Shown here: one piece after another, positions 42,494 through 51,182 of the stretch
How the letters are laid out: each line of letters starts with the position of its first letter
Position numbering within the stretch: the stretch's first letter is position 1
NCBI RefSeq assembly: GCF_900115395.1
Contig: NZ_FOWE01000002.1
Coordinates: 62,001 to 126,000 of the forward strand
Direction of reading: 5' to 3'
DNA: 64,000 nucleotides
From: Geodermatophilus obscurus
GTDB lineage: Bacteria > Actinomycetota > Actinomycetes > Mycobacteriales > Geodermatophilaceae
The notes under the pieces: generated by a model
The model's input: only the letters and a program-made list of their open reading frames with translations
What the model was told of the DNA's origin: nothing
The model's database searches: none
Position numbers and translations under genes: made by a program

Positions 42494-44011
42494 TCAGCCC
42501 CGCCGCGCCAGCATCTGCCGGCCCCAGGCGGCGACGCCGGCCAGGTCCCGCCGGATCGGGGGGACCAGCGCGGCCAGGCCGTAGACCGCCAGGCCCGCGG
42601 CGAGGCCCGCGGCGAGCCGGCCGACGGCGGGCCAGCCGGACGCCAGCTGGACCGCCAGCGCGCACACCGCGCCCGCGGTGACCGCGCACCCCGCGATCCG
42701 CAGCGCCCCGCCGAGCAGGGCGCGCACCGGGATCACCGTGGTGCGGGAGAGCCACCACAGCGACAGCGGCCACTCCAGCACGGCCGCCGTCGCGTAGCCG
42801 GCGGCCACCCCGACCACCCCGTGGCGGCTGCCCACGGCGATGCAGACCGCCTTGAGGGCCATCGTCAGGAGCGTGTAGCGGAACAGCGCGCCGGCCAGCC
42901 CGCGGGACAGGTAGACCCAGTAGCCGACGAAGGACAGCGTCTGGGCGCTGCCGGCGACGGCCAGCAGCGCCAGCACGGGGGCGACCTGCGCCCAGCGGTC
43001 GCCCAGCACGACCTCGACGAGGGGTCCCGCGGCACCGGCCGCGAGCCCCATGGCGGCGACCAGCGTGAAGCCCAGCGCCAGTTGGCTGCGGCGCAGGTAG
43101 TCACCGGCGCGCCCGAGGTCGTCCTGGAGCCGCGAGAGCACGGGGACGGCGACCGTCGTCGCCGGTGAGCGCAGCTGGTTGAGCGGCGTCATCAGCAGCT
43201 GGAAGCCGCGGTTGTAGACGCCGAGGGCGGCTGGGCCGGCGGTCAGCCCCAGCACGAGGTTGTCGAGGTTGTTGCCGAGGTAGTGGACCAGGTGGGTGCC
43301 GGTCAGGCCGCTGCCGAACCGCACCAGGGGGCCCAGGCCCACACCCCGCCGCGGCCGCCCGGGCACCCAGCGCCCCGACGCCGCCACGAGGACGAGCACG
43401 ACCGTCCCCTGCACGATCTGCTGGGCGACCAGCGCCCAGTACCCGGCCCCGGCCACGGCGGCGCCCACCGCCACCGCGAAGGACACCACCTGGGCAGCCA
43501 GGTCGACGCCGGCCACCGCACCGAAGCGCAGCCGGCGGAGCAGGCCGGCGCGGTACTGGGCGGCCAGCCCGTTGAGCAGGAAGACCACGGACAGGCAGCG
43601 CACGACGTCGACGAGCTCCGGCTGCCCGAACGCGGCGGCCACCGGCTCGGCGGCCACCAGCGCGAGTGCTGACAGCAGCACCCCTGCCGCGACGTTGAGC
43701 CAGAAGAGGCCGTCGCGCTGCGCGGTGGTGAGCTCGGGAGCACGGATCGCCGCGGTCGACAGGCCCAGGTCGCGGAACACCTCGCCCACGCCCACCACGA
43801 CGAGCCCGACGGCCAGCAGGCCGTAGTCCTCGGGGCTGAGCAGGCGCGCCAGGACGGTGACCGACGCCAGCTGCAGCACGATCCGCGCGCCCTGCCCGGC
43901 CAGCGTCACGCCCGCTCCGCGCGCCGCCACGCGACCGAGGTCGGTCCGGCCGGGCGGGGGAGCGTCTCCGGGGGCGAGCGGACCGCCCGAGGGGTCAGTG
44001 GCCGCCGACAC
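42494..44011 (-). CDS. Wzx-type lipid-linked oligosaccharide flippase, copy 1
   Basis: MOP-superfamily membrane protein of 505 residues and about 14 helices. The early motif ARLLSPEDYGLLAVGLVVVG and the later LGVYNRGFQLLMTPLNQLRS are typical of Wzx/PST exporters (polysaccharide_synt_3-like). It would flip the undecaprenyl-linked repeat unit to the outer face. GTG 44011 starts 17 bp inside the end of the GT2 gene, on the same strand, so the two are coupled; an upstream in-frame codon at 44086 is less likely. Its counterpart at 60044 is of the same family but clearly different in sequence. Confidence 0.92.
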   Translation of the reverse strand: MSAATDPSGGPLAPGDAPPPGRTDLGRVAARGAGVTLAGQGARIVLQLASVTVLARLLSPEDYGLLAVGLVVVGVGEVFRDLGLSTAAIRAPELTTAQRDGLFWLNVAAGVLLSALALVAAEPVAAAFGQPELVDVVRCLSVVFLLNGLAAQYRAGLLRRLRFGAVAGVDLAAQVVSFAVAVGAAVAGAGYWALVAQQIVQGTVVLVLVAASGRWVPGRPRRGVGLGPLVRFGSGLTGTHLVHYLGNNLDNLVLGLTAGPAALGVYNRGFQLLMTPLNQLRSPATTVAVPVLSRLQDDLGRAGDYLRRSQLALGFTLVAAMGLAAGAAGPLVEVVLGDRWAQVAPVLALLAVAGSAQTLSFVGYWVYLSRGLAGALFRYTLLTMALKAVCIAVGSRHGVVGVAAGYATAAVLEWPLSLWWLSRTTVIPVRALLGGALRIAGCAVTAGAVCALAVQLASGWPAVGRLAAGLAAGLAVYGLAALVPPIRRDLAGVAAWGRQMLARRG

Positions 44012-44987
44012 GCGCGTCCCCACCGACCGGTTCCGACGACGGCGCCGGGGGCCGCCCGTACTCGTGGGGGACGAACCCCAGGGCACCGACGACCAGGCCG
44101 CTGTAGCTGGCCAGCGTGCCTACCGCCGCGCCCTGCGCACGGGCGTCCCGGCGCACGGAGGCCGCGGCGAGCGCGAGGAGCGCCAGCGACAGCCGGACCG
44201 CTGCCCGGGCCAGGATCCCGGCGCGCGTGCGCAGCCGGCCACCGGGCCCGGCGGCCAGCGAGACCTCCGCGCGGCTCCACGAACCGGCGGAGCGGAAGCA
44301 GCGGCGGACGACCCAGGACCGGGTGACCCGCTCGGCCGGGACGGACTCGACGGCCTCGGCCTCGTCGCACCAGCGCAGCTCCCCGCCCCGGTGCACCAGC
44401 TGGTGAGTGAACAGGGTGTCCTCGCCGCCCGTGAGCCCCAGCCGCTCGTCGAAGGCGAGGCCGAGGTCGCGCACCCGGCGGACGTCGAGCAGCAGGTTGC
44501 CCGCGCCGGCACCGCCGACCAGCGAGCCGGTGGTCGCGCGCCGCCGGTCGAAGACCCCGGTGCCGGCCACCCAGGCGCTGGCGGGCACCAGCAGCTGCGA
44601 GGACACCGGACCGGCGACGGCCGCACACCCCCAGGAGCGCCAGGCCCCGACCAACCGCTCCAGCCAGCCGGGGCAGGGCAGCTCGTCGTCGTCGATGAAG
44701 ACGAGGACCGCGGCCCCGCGGGCCTCGGCCAGGGCGCGGTTGCGGGCCGCCGAGATGCCCGGCCGGGGTTCGTGCACGTACCGGACGCCGCGGTCGGCCC
44801 AGCCGAGCACGACGTCGGCCGCGCTCCCGGCGGGGTCGTTGTCCACGACCAGCACCTGCGCACGGGGGGTCACCGTCGCGGCCTGGCCCACCAGCTCGCG
44901 CAGCAGCGCCGGCAGGTGCCCGGCGCGCCGGTAGGTCAGCACGGCGACGACCGTCCCCGCCGTGCCGCCGTCGTCGGTTCCGTCCAC
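43995..44987 (-). CDS. GT2 family glycosyltransferase, paralogue of 40670
   Basis: 330 residues, GT-A fold. VVAVLTYRRAGHLPALLREL opens the domain; VLVVDNDPAGS, PGISAARNRALAEARG and FIDDDELPCPGWL (DxD) follow. The acceptor region is GGEDTLFTHQLVHRGG and WCDEAEAVESVPAERVTRSW. C-terminal hydrophobic helices (about 260-305) suggest membrane association. GTG 44987 is chosen from GAGGGG eight bases upstream. It lies between the Wzz-Wzy fusion (80 bp upstream) and the flippase (overlapping), so all three form one minus-strand operon. Confidence 0.9.
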   Translation of the reverse strand: MDGTDDGGTAGTVVAVLTYRRAGHLPALLRELVGQAATVTPRAQVLVVDNDPAGSAADVVLGWADRGVRYVHEPRPGISAARNRALAEARGAAVLVFIDDDELPCPGWLERLVGAWRSWGCAAVAGPVSSQLLVPASAWVAGTGVFDRRRATTGSLVGGAGAGNLLLDVRRVRDLGLAFDERLGLTGGEDTLFTHQLVHRGGELRWCDEAEAVESVPAERVTRSWVVRRCFRSAGSWSRAEVSLAAGPGGRLRTRAGILARAAVRLSLALLALAAASVRRDARAQGAAVGTLASYSGLVVGALGFVPHEYGRPPAPSSEPVGGDARVGGH

Positions 44988-45067
44988 CGCGTGCTCCCCT
45001 CGGGCAGGTCCTCCTGCTGCATCGGCCGGGTGTCGCCGGTCCTGGAGCCCTCCGGCGCCGTCGCGGG

Positions 45068-47536
45068 TCACGCAGCCGCTCCCAGCGGCCGGCGGGCCGG
45101 CAGCGGGCCGGCGCCGGGGGAGTCGTCGTCCTCGGCGGGACGGCGCGGCAGCAGCAGCAGTCCGAGGGCCAGGACGAGCGTGTCGGTGTTGCTCGCGATG
45201 GGGCCGAAGAGCAGTCCCCAGAGGGCCATCGGCAGGAGCAGGCACACCAGGCCGGACGCCGTGCGGCGGCGCGCCTGCTCGGCGAACCCGGTCACGACCA
45301 GCGCGCCCATGAGCAGGCCCAGGAGCACCCCGGCCGGTCCGAGGTCCGCCCACAGGTCCGCGAGGATCGAGTGCAGCTCCACCCCGCCCTGGAGCAGGTA
45401 GTTCTGCACGTAGGACTCGGCGGTGGGGATGTTGGTGACCGCGATGCCGGCCTTGCCGACCAGGACGTCCCGGCTGTCCGGGACGATCCCCAGCCCGAAA
45501 CCGAGCGGGTGCGTCTGCGCCAGCGCCCACGTCGTCGCCCACTCCGGGCGGCCGCCGAGGATGAGCGAGCCGGTCTGGGCGATCTGCACGGCCGTCCGCT
45601 CCTGGATCTCGGCACCCAGGGCACCGGCCAGCATCAGCCGCGTGAGGACCCAGTACCCCGCGGCCGCGAGGGCGGCGAGGACGGGCAGGACCAGCCAGCG
45701 CCGCGGACCCGGCGCCGGGCCGGGCCGTCCCGGGCGCTGCTGCCAGAGGACGAGCGCGCCGGCCACGACGCAGAAGCCGAAGGCGCTGCGGGCGTCGTTG
45801 GTGACGTTGAGCAGCGCCAGCACGCCCAGGACGGCCAGGGTGGGCAGCGGCCGCCCCCGGCGGACGGCGAGGGCCAGCGCGATGACCATCAGCGGGGCCG
45901 ACAGCTGGAACTTCCACAGGTTGTCCGTGCCGGGCGCGCCGAGCAGCCCCGTCGCCAGCATCCCCAGACCGAAGGCCACCCCGAGCACCGGGACCGGGAG
46001 GACGGTGCGCGCCCACAGGAGAACGCCGACCCCACCGACCGCGGCCAGCACCGTCGAGGTGCGCACGGAGGCCCCGTTGAGGACGAACCCGTGGTCGGCG
46101 GAGTGCGCCCAGGCCAGCAGTGCACCGGACAGGACGCCGACGGCGGCGAGCGCCAGCAGTGGCACCGGCCCGCGCGTCCGGCGCACCACCGGCAGCCACA
46201 GCGGGAGCAGGGCCACCGCGGCGACCAGGCCGGTCACGAGGCCCATCGGGAGCGGCCTGGTGAAGCCGGTCATGGCGACGGCCAGGACCGCCACGCCCGT
46301 GGTCGCCCCCGACGCCCGGTGACCGGCGCCGACGGTGGCCGCGGCACCGGGACGGCCGTCGAGCCGCCACGTGGCGTGCCCGCGGGCGGCGGCCCGCAGC
46401 GCCGTCCGCAGGCCGGCTCGCGGCGGGAGCAGGCCGTCGACCACCACGCCCGCCAGCGGCACACCGGACGCGTCGGCTGCCGACGTGCTCGCCGCCAGCT
46501 CCGCGAGCGTGGTGCGCCGGCCGTCGGCCACCACGACCACGCCGTCGAGCGGCCCGGCGGCGAGCAGCTGATCGGGTGAGTCGACGGCGACCACGGCCGG
46601 CCCCGTGGTGACCAGCTCCGCGGCCAGCTCCGTCGTGGTGGTGGCCGCCCCCAGGAGGGCGACACGGGGGGCGCGGTCGGTGGCGGAGGGCGTCACGGGG
46701 GCCGTCACGGGGGCCGTCGTGGGGGCCGTCGCCGTCGCCCGGGCGGGGACGGCGGAGCGCAGGGCCAGCCGCAGCCGGGCGACCTCCTCGGCCCGTTGGG
46801 GCAGGGAGGCCGGTCGGCGGGCGGAGGAGCGGCGCCCGTGCCGCGGGACGGCTGCCGGCAGCAGCCCCAGCACGGGAGCGCCGGTCACGCGGGCCACGTC
46901 CGCACGGCCGCGCACGCGGGGCCGGGCCAGCTCGGCCAGGCCGGCGGCCAGGCCCGCCGCGCCGGCGCCTGCGAGTGCCCCGAGGGCGGCCAGGAGGACG
47001 GTCGGGCGGTCCGCCGCGACCGGGGGCGTGGCGTCCCGGACCGGGGTCACGCGCAGCTGCGGACCGTCGCTGCCCGCGAACAGGGTGGCGGCGCGGCGCA
47101 CGACCTCCGCGCCGACCGCCCGGGCGACCGCGGACGCCTCGGCCGGCGTCGGCCGTGTCGCGGTGACGCGCAGGACGCTGACGTCCTCCTCGACGACGAC
47201 CTCGAGGCCGTCGGCCAGCTCGCTGGGGGACTCCCCGAGCCCGAGCCCGGCGCCGACCCGCGTGAGCACCGTCGAGGAGGTCGCGAGCGCGGCGACCGAG
47301 GGCAGCACGGTCGTGCGCACCGCGGCGGCCGAGGAGGGGTCCTGCGGTCCCGCGACGACGGCGGCGTCGACGTAGAGCGAGACGCGCGACTCGAACGCGT
47401 CGGGGGTCAGCAGCCCGACGGTGCTCCCGACCAGCAGGCCGGCCGCCGCCGCCGCGACGACTCCCACCCAGCGGCCGGCGACGGCCCGGGCGTAGTCCCT
47501 GAGCTCCACGTACCCCTCCTCGTGTCCGGCGGTCAT
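45068..47536 (-). CDS. Fusion of Wzz-like co-polymerase, remnant kinase-like domain and O-antigen polymerase/ligase-like domain
   Basis: 822 residues in one unbroken frame. Residues 1-200 are a Wzz/co-polymerase module: start YVELRDYARAVAGRWVGVV, helix 1 (22-44), periplasmic domain, helix 2 (about 178-200), then the PVLGLLPA motif found after Wzz. Residues about 290-370 resemble a tyrosine-kinase (Wzc/CpsD) core that lacks the P-loop: VALLGAATTTTELAAEL stands where GEGKST should be, while DGVVVVADGRRTTLAEL and LAGVVVDG look like kinase C-terminal strands. Residues about 412-797 hold ten or so helices with RPEWATTWALAQTHPLGFG and HSILADLWADLGPAGVLLG, the O-antigen ligase/polymerase pattern. 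ATG 47536 has a weak ribosome binding site. It is divergent from the true kinase. Confidence 0.87.
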   Translation of the reverse strand: MTAGHEEGYVELRDYARAVAGRWVGVVAAAAAGLLVGSTVGLLTPDAFESRVSLYVDAAVVAGPQDPSSAAAVRTTVLPSVAALATSSTVLTRVGAGLGLGESPSELADGLEVVVEEDVSVLRVTATRPTPAEASAVARAVGAEVVRRAATLFAGSDGPQLRVTPVRDATPPVAADRPTVLLAALGALAGAGAAGLAAGLAELARPRVRGRADVARVTGAPVLGLLPAAVPRHGRRSSARRPASLPQRAEEVARLRLALRSAVPARATATAPTTAPVTAPVTPSATDRAPRVALLGAATTTTELAAELVTTGPAVVAVDSPDQLLAAGPLDGVVVVADGRRTTLAELAASTSAADASGVPLAGVVVDGLLPPRAGLRTALRAAARGHATWRLDGRPGAAATVGAGHRASGATTGVAVLAVAMTGFTRPLPMGLVTGLVAAVALLPLWLPVVRRTRGPVPLLALAAVGVLSGALLAWAHSADHGFVLNGASVRTSTVLAAVGGVGVLLWARTVLPVPVLGVAFGLGMLATGLLGAPGTDNLWKFQLSAPLMVIALALAVRRGRPLPTLAVLGVLALLNVTNDARSAFGFCVVAGALVLWQQRPGRPGPAPGPRRWLVLPVLAALAAAGYWVLTRLMLAGALGAEIQERTAVQIAQTGSLILGGRPEWATTWALAQTHPLGFGLGIVPDSRDVLVGKAGIAVTNIPTAESYVQNYLLQGGVELHSILADLWADLGPAGVLLGLLMGALVVTGFAEQARRRTASGLVCLLLPMALWGLLFGPIASNTDTLVLALGLLLLPRRPAEDDDSPGAGPLPARRPLGAAA

Positions 47537-47751
47537 CTTGACCCCGCCCGGACGCCGATCGGCCCGTCCTGCGCGGATCGGGGTCCGGGCCTGACCCCAA
47601 GGGGTGGCGTCGGCCGCCGAGCGCCGGTCCGGGCCGGGTCCCGGCCGCAGACTCCGGACCGACACCCCGTCCGCAGCACCGACGGACGGGCCGACGCGGT
47701 CACCGGTCGTCGCACACGTCGCGCGACGGTGGCAGACGAGGAGGACCAGCC

Positions 47752-49191
47752 GTGAGCACCCGAGGGCCGTTGCACGTGCTCCGCCGGAGGTGGGTCCAGA
47801 TCTCCGGCGTCACGCTGGTGGGCCTGCTGGGCGGACTGACGTACGCCTGGACCGCACCGGTCACCTACGAGTCCACGGCCGGCGCCTTCTTCTCGCTGGT
47901 GTCGGGGAGCACGGCCTCCGACCTGGTGCAGGGGTCCACCTACGCGCAGAACCAGGTCGAGTCCTTCGCCCAGCTCGCGGTCACGCCCGAGGTGCTGCAG
48001 CCGGTGATCGACCGGCTGGACCTGCCCGAGAGCCCGGCCGCGCTGGCCCGCGCCGTGGAGGTCACGGTGCCGACCGGCACGGTGATCGTCGAGGTCACCG
48101 TCACCGACGGCTCCGCCGAGCGCAGCGCCGAGCTCGCCGACGCCGTCATCACCTCGCTGTCCGACGTCGTCGAGCGCATCGCCCCTCAGGACGAGGCCGG
48201 CGACCCGACCGTCGTCGCGACGACCGTGACCCCGGCGGAGGTGCCGTCCGCCCCGGCGTCGCCGGACGTGCCGCTCGTCCTCGCCGCCGGCCTCGTCGCC
48301 GGGCTGCTCGCCGGGCTGGGCCTGGCCTGGCTGCGCGAGACCCTCGACACCCGCATCGCCGACGCGGAGGACGTCGCCGAGGTGACCCCGCTGCCGGTGC
48401 TGGGCAACGTGCCCAGCTGGCCACGGCGGACCGGCCGCGTGGTGGTCGCGGCCGAACCGTTCAGCCAGGCGGCGGAGAGCTTCCGGCAGCTGCGCACGAA
48501 CCTCCAGTTCCTGCGCGTCGCCGAGGGCGGCTCCGGGGGCACCGGCGCCCACGTGGTGGCCGTGACCTCCTCCTTCTCCGGCGAGGGCAAGTCCACCGTC
48601 TCGGCCAACCTGGCGACCACGCTGGCCGAGACCGGGGCCCGCGTCCTGCTCCTCGACGCCGACCTGCGCCGCCCGACCGTCGCCGGCGTGCTCGGCATCG
48701 AGGGCGGGGTCGGGCTGACCACCGTGCTGGCCGGACAGGCCGCCCTGGACGACGTGGTGCAGGAGTGGGGGTCGGCCGGCCTGGCGGTGCTCCCCTCGGG
48801 ACCGGTGCCGCCCAACCCGGCGGAGCTGCTCGGCTCCCCGGCGATGCGCGCCCTGCTGGCCGGGCTCCGCACGCGCTACGACCACGTCGTCGTGGACACC
48901 GCTCCGGTGCTGCCTGTGGCCGACGCGAGCGTGCTGTCCCGTGTCGTCGACGGGGTGGTCGTGGTGGCCAACGCGCGCCAGGCGCGCCGCCGCCACCTGG
49001 GGCAGAGCCTCGACGACCTGTCGAAGGTCTCCGCCCGGGTGCTCGGGGTGGTCCTCAACCAGGTCCGCCGCGACGAGGAGTCCTACAGCTACGGCCGGGA
49101 CGAGGACCGGGCGCAGCCTGCCGACGGCGACGTGCGGTCCGGCTCCGGGCGGGTCGGGCGCGCCCCGGTGGGCCGGCAGCCGGTCCGGTGA
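47752..49191 (+). CDS. Polysaccharide tyrosine autokinase (Wzc/CpsCD-like)
   Basis: 479 residues combining a Wzz domain (helices about 16-34 and 174-194) with a cytoplasmic BY-kinase. Walker A is SSFSGEGKST (273-282), Walker A' is LLLDADLRRP (about 299-308), and Walker B-like VVVDTAPVLPVADA. RTNLQFLRV before the P-loop is the oligomerisation/activation motif region. The C-terminal Tyr cluster is reduced to two tyrosines (SYSYGRDED). GAGGAGG before GTG 47752 is a strong site. It overlaps the phosphatase gene by GTGA. It should control chain length by phosphorylation-dependent assembly with a polymerase, here perhaps the fusion protein encoded divergently. Confidence 0.95.
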   Translation: MSTRGPLHVLRRRWVQISGVTLVGLLGGLTYAWTAPVTYESTAGAFFSLVSGSTASDLVQGSTYAQNQVESFAQLAVTPEVLQPVIDRLDLPESPAALARAVEVTVPTGTVIVEVTVTDGSAERSAELADAVITSLSDVVERIAPQDEAGDPTVVATTVTPAEVPSAPASPDVPLVLAAGLVAGLLAGLGLAWLRETLDTRIADAEDVAEVTPLPVLGNVPSWPRRTGRVVVAAEPFSQAAESFRQLRTNLQFLRVAEGGSGGTGAHVVAVTSSFSGEGKSTVSANLATTLAETGARVLLLDADLRRPTVAGVLGIEGGVGLTTVLAGQAALDDVVQEWGSAGLAVLPSGPVPPNPAELLGSPAMRALLAGLRTRYDHVVVDTAPVLPVADASVLSRVVDGVVVVANARQARRRHLGQSLDDLSKVSARVLGVVLNQVRRDEESYSYGRDEDRAQPADGDVRSGSGRVGRAPVGRQPVR

Positions 49192-49811
49192 GTGCGACGG
49201 TGGACGGCCCGCTCCTGGTGGTCTGCACCGGCAACATCTGCCGCTCCCCGGCTGCGGAGCTGCTCCTGCGGGCCGGGCTCGGCGACGGCGGTCCCGAGGT
49301 GGTCAGCGCCGGCCTCGCGGCCCGGGCCGGTGAGCCGGTCGCGGCGCCGGTGGCGGACCTGCTGGCCGGTGCCGGGATCGACCCGGCGGGCTTCGTGGCC
49401 CGCCAGCTGCAGCCGTCGATGCTGCGGGAGGCCCGGCTGGTGCTGACCATGACGACGGCGCAGCGGAGCGCGGTCGTCGGTCGCGCGCCGGCGGTCGTCC
49501 GCCGCACCTTCACCCTGCGGGAGTTCAGCGACCTGGCCCGGCTGGGCGCGGACCTGCCACTGGGCCCGGACCCGGCCGGGCGGCTCGCCGCCCTCCTCGC
49601 CGCGGCGCCCCGGCTGCGTGCGCTGCGCACCGGTCCCCGTGAGGACGACGTCGAGGACCCCCACGGCCGGTCCGCGGACGTCCACGCCCGCTCCTTCGGC
49701 CGCATCCAGGAGGCCGTCGGGACGCTCCTCGACGTGCTCGTCCCGTCCCGCGCTCACCCGCCGTCACCGGTGGCGGGCGGTCCTCGCAACTGGCGGCGCA
49801 CCTTCGGGTGA
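49188..49811 (+). CDS. Low-molecular-weight protein-tyrosine phosphatase
   Basis: 207 residues, longer than the usual ~150. The catalytic P-loop CTGNICRSP (C-x5-R) lies at residues 13-21 right after the first strand, and the general acid is in DVEDPHG near the C-terminal third. The Wzb-type phosphatase would dephosphorylate the adjacent autokinase, whose stop it overlaps (GTGA). An insertion of about 40 residues between SDLARLGADLP and the DP motif, and a C-terminal Pro/Arg tail, explain the extra length. The island kinase-phosphatase pair is a standard Wzc/Wzb arrangement. Confidence 0.93.
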   Translation: MSATVDGPLLVVCTGNICRSPAAELLLRAGLGDGGPEVVSAGLAARAGEPVAAPVADLLAGAGIDPAGFVARQLQPSMLREARLVLTMTTAQRSAVVGRAPAVVRRTFTLREFSDLARLGADLPLGPDPAGRLAALLAAAPRLRALRTGPREDDVEDPHGRSADVHARSFGRIQEAVGTLLDVLVPSRAHPPSPVAGGPRNWRRTFG

Positions 49812-49905
49812 CACCACCCCCTCCGGGTGATGACTCAGCGTAGTCGGACTGGTGGAGTGGCCGGGAGTCATCGGCAGCACGGGCTGCCTCGGGGGAGAAG
49901 CGGAC

Positions 49906-50367
49906 ATGACACGAGTCGTCGGGTACGCGCCGGGCGCGTACGACCTGTTCCACATCGGTCACCTCAACCTGCTGCGGCACGCCGCCGAGCAGTGTGACCA
50001 CCTGATCGCCGGTGTCGTCTCCGACGAGATGCTGGTCCTGACCAAGGGCCGCGCGCCGGTGATCCCGCTGGCCGAGCGGATGGAGATCGTGCGCAGCCTG
50101 CGCATCGTCGACGAGGTCCACGCCGAGGTGGTGCCGGACAAGATCGACACGTGGCGTGAGGTCGGCTTCGACGTCATCTTCAAGGGCGACGACTGGCGCG
50201 GCACGGAGAAGGGTCGCCGGCTGGAGCGCGACTTCGGCGCGGTCGGCGTCGAGGTCCGCTACTTCCCGTACACGGTGCACACGTCGAGCACGGCGTTGCG
50301 CCGCGCGCTGGCCGCCCTCGAGGGCGCGCCGCGTGCCGCCTCCCTGGCCGGGGACGGCCGGCGGTGA
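49906..50367 (+). CDS. TagD-like cytidylyltransferase
   Basis: 153-residue nucleotidyltransferase of the glycerol-3-phosphate cytidylyltransferase type. YAPGAYDLFHIGHLNLLRHA has the HxGH signature (16-19), FKGDDWRGTEKG and the C-terminal TVHTSSTALRRAL (RTEGISTS-like site) follow. GGGGGAGAAG before ATG 49906 fixes the start; an upstream GTG 49852 is rejected. It overlaps the deacetylase gene (GTGA). It would form a CDP-linked small alcohol or related phosphate; the true substrate (glycerol-3-phosphate or another) cannot be read. The CDP-alcohol transferase at 32857 is a possible partner. Confidence 0.9.
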   Translation: MTRVVGYAPGAYDLFHIGHLNLLRHAAEQCDHLIAGVVSDEMLVLTKGRAPVIPLAERMEIVRSLRIVDEVHAEVVPDKIDTWREVGFDVIFKGDDWRGTEKGRRLERDFGAVGVEVRYFPYTVHTSSTALRRALAALEGAPRAASLAGDGRR

Positions 50368-51182
50368 CCGTGCCGACGGACGCCACCGTGACCCTCGACG
50401 CCGCTGTGACCCTCGACGCCGCTGTGACCCCGGACGCCGCCGCCGTGGACGCGGAGGGGCGGCGCCGCATGCGGATCCCTCCGGTGCTGATGTACCACTC
50501 GATCTGCCCGTCGACGCAGCCCGACCCCCACCGGATCCGGGTCTCCCCGGAGCGGCTGGACCGCCACCTGCGGCTGCTGCGCCGGCTCGGCCTGCGCGGC
50601 GTCCCGCTCGGTGAGCTGCTGGCCGCCCAGCGGCGCGGCGAGGCCGGCGGCCTGGTGGGGCTGACCTTCGACGACGGCTACACCGACTTCCTCGAGCACG
50701 CACTGCCCGTCCTCGCGCGGCACGAGGTCACCGCGACGGTGTACGTCGTCGCCGGCCTGCTCGGCGGTCACAACGACTGGGACGAGGGCCCGCGGCTGGA
50801 CCTGCTCGACGCCGACGGCGTCCGGGCCGTGGCCGCGGCCGGGCACGAGGTGGGCAGCCACACGCTCAGCCACGCCGACCTCCGGGACGCCGGTGCCACG
50901 ACCCTGGAGCGTGAGGTGGCCGGCAGCCGCCGGGTGCTGGAGGAGGTGCTCCAGGCCGAGGTGGCCGGCTTCTGCTACCCCTGGGGCCGCTTCAACGCCG
51001 CCGCGGCCGAGGCCGTCCGGGCGGCGGGCTACGACCACGCCTGCGTGACCGGCGACCACCTGCCCGGGGACCGCTTCACCCTGCCCCGTGCCTACGTCGC
51101 GCCGGAGCACCGCGCGCCGCACCTGGTGGCCCGGCTCGTCCGGCACCGCGTGCGGATGATCGGTGTCCCGGCCGCCGGCTGA
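50364..51182 (+). CDS. Polysaccharide deacetylase (NodB/CE4), copy 2
   Basis: 272 residues. PPVLMYHSIC opens the IcaB/PgaB-like group of CE4 enzymes, LTFDDGYTDF gives the Asp pair, GSHTLSHADL the H-x3-H metal motif, and FCYPWGRFN the motif-3 Arg/Pro loop. Its N-terminal 35 residues contain the hexapeptide VTLDAA/VTLDAA/VTPDAA encoded by an 18-bp tandem repeat. ATG 50469 at the end of this stretch could be the real start. No signal peptide is visible. It is translationally coupled to the cytidylyltransferase and followed by a terminator at 51256. Confidence 0.92.
   Translation: MTVPTDATVTLDAAVTLDAAVTPDAAAVDAEGRRRMRIPPVLMYHSICPSTQPDPHRIRVSPERLDRHLRLLRRLGLRGVPLGELLAAQRRGEAGGLVGLTFDDGYTDFLEHALPVLARHEVTATVYVVAGLLGGHNDWDEGPRLDLLDADGVRAVAAAGHEVGSHTLSHADLRDAGATTLEREVAGSRRVLEEVLQAEVAGFCYPWGRFNAAAAEAVRAAGYDHACVTGDHLPGDRFTLPRAYVAPEHRAPHLVARLVRHRVRMIGVPAAG
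50388..50441 (+). repeat. Three tandem 18-bp repeats in a coding region
   Basis: GTGACCCTCGACGCCGCT twice (50388, 50406), then a third unit with two changes (50424). They encode VTLDAA, VTLDAA, VTPDAA near the N-terminus of the deacetylase. Confidence 0.8.

Noticed and set aside
45068-47536. Two separate genes (Wzz and polymerase) misread as one
   Set aside because: No stop or good internal ribosome site with start is visible between the modules, and the codon pattern is continuous.
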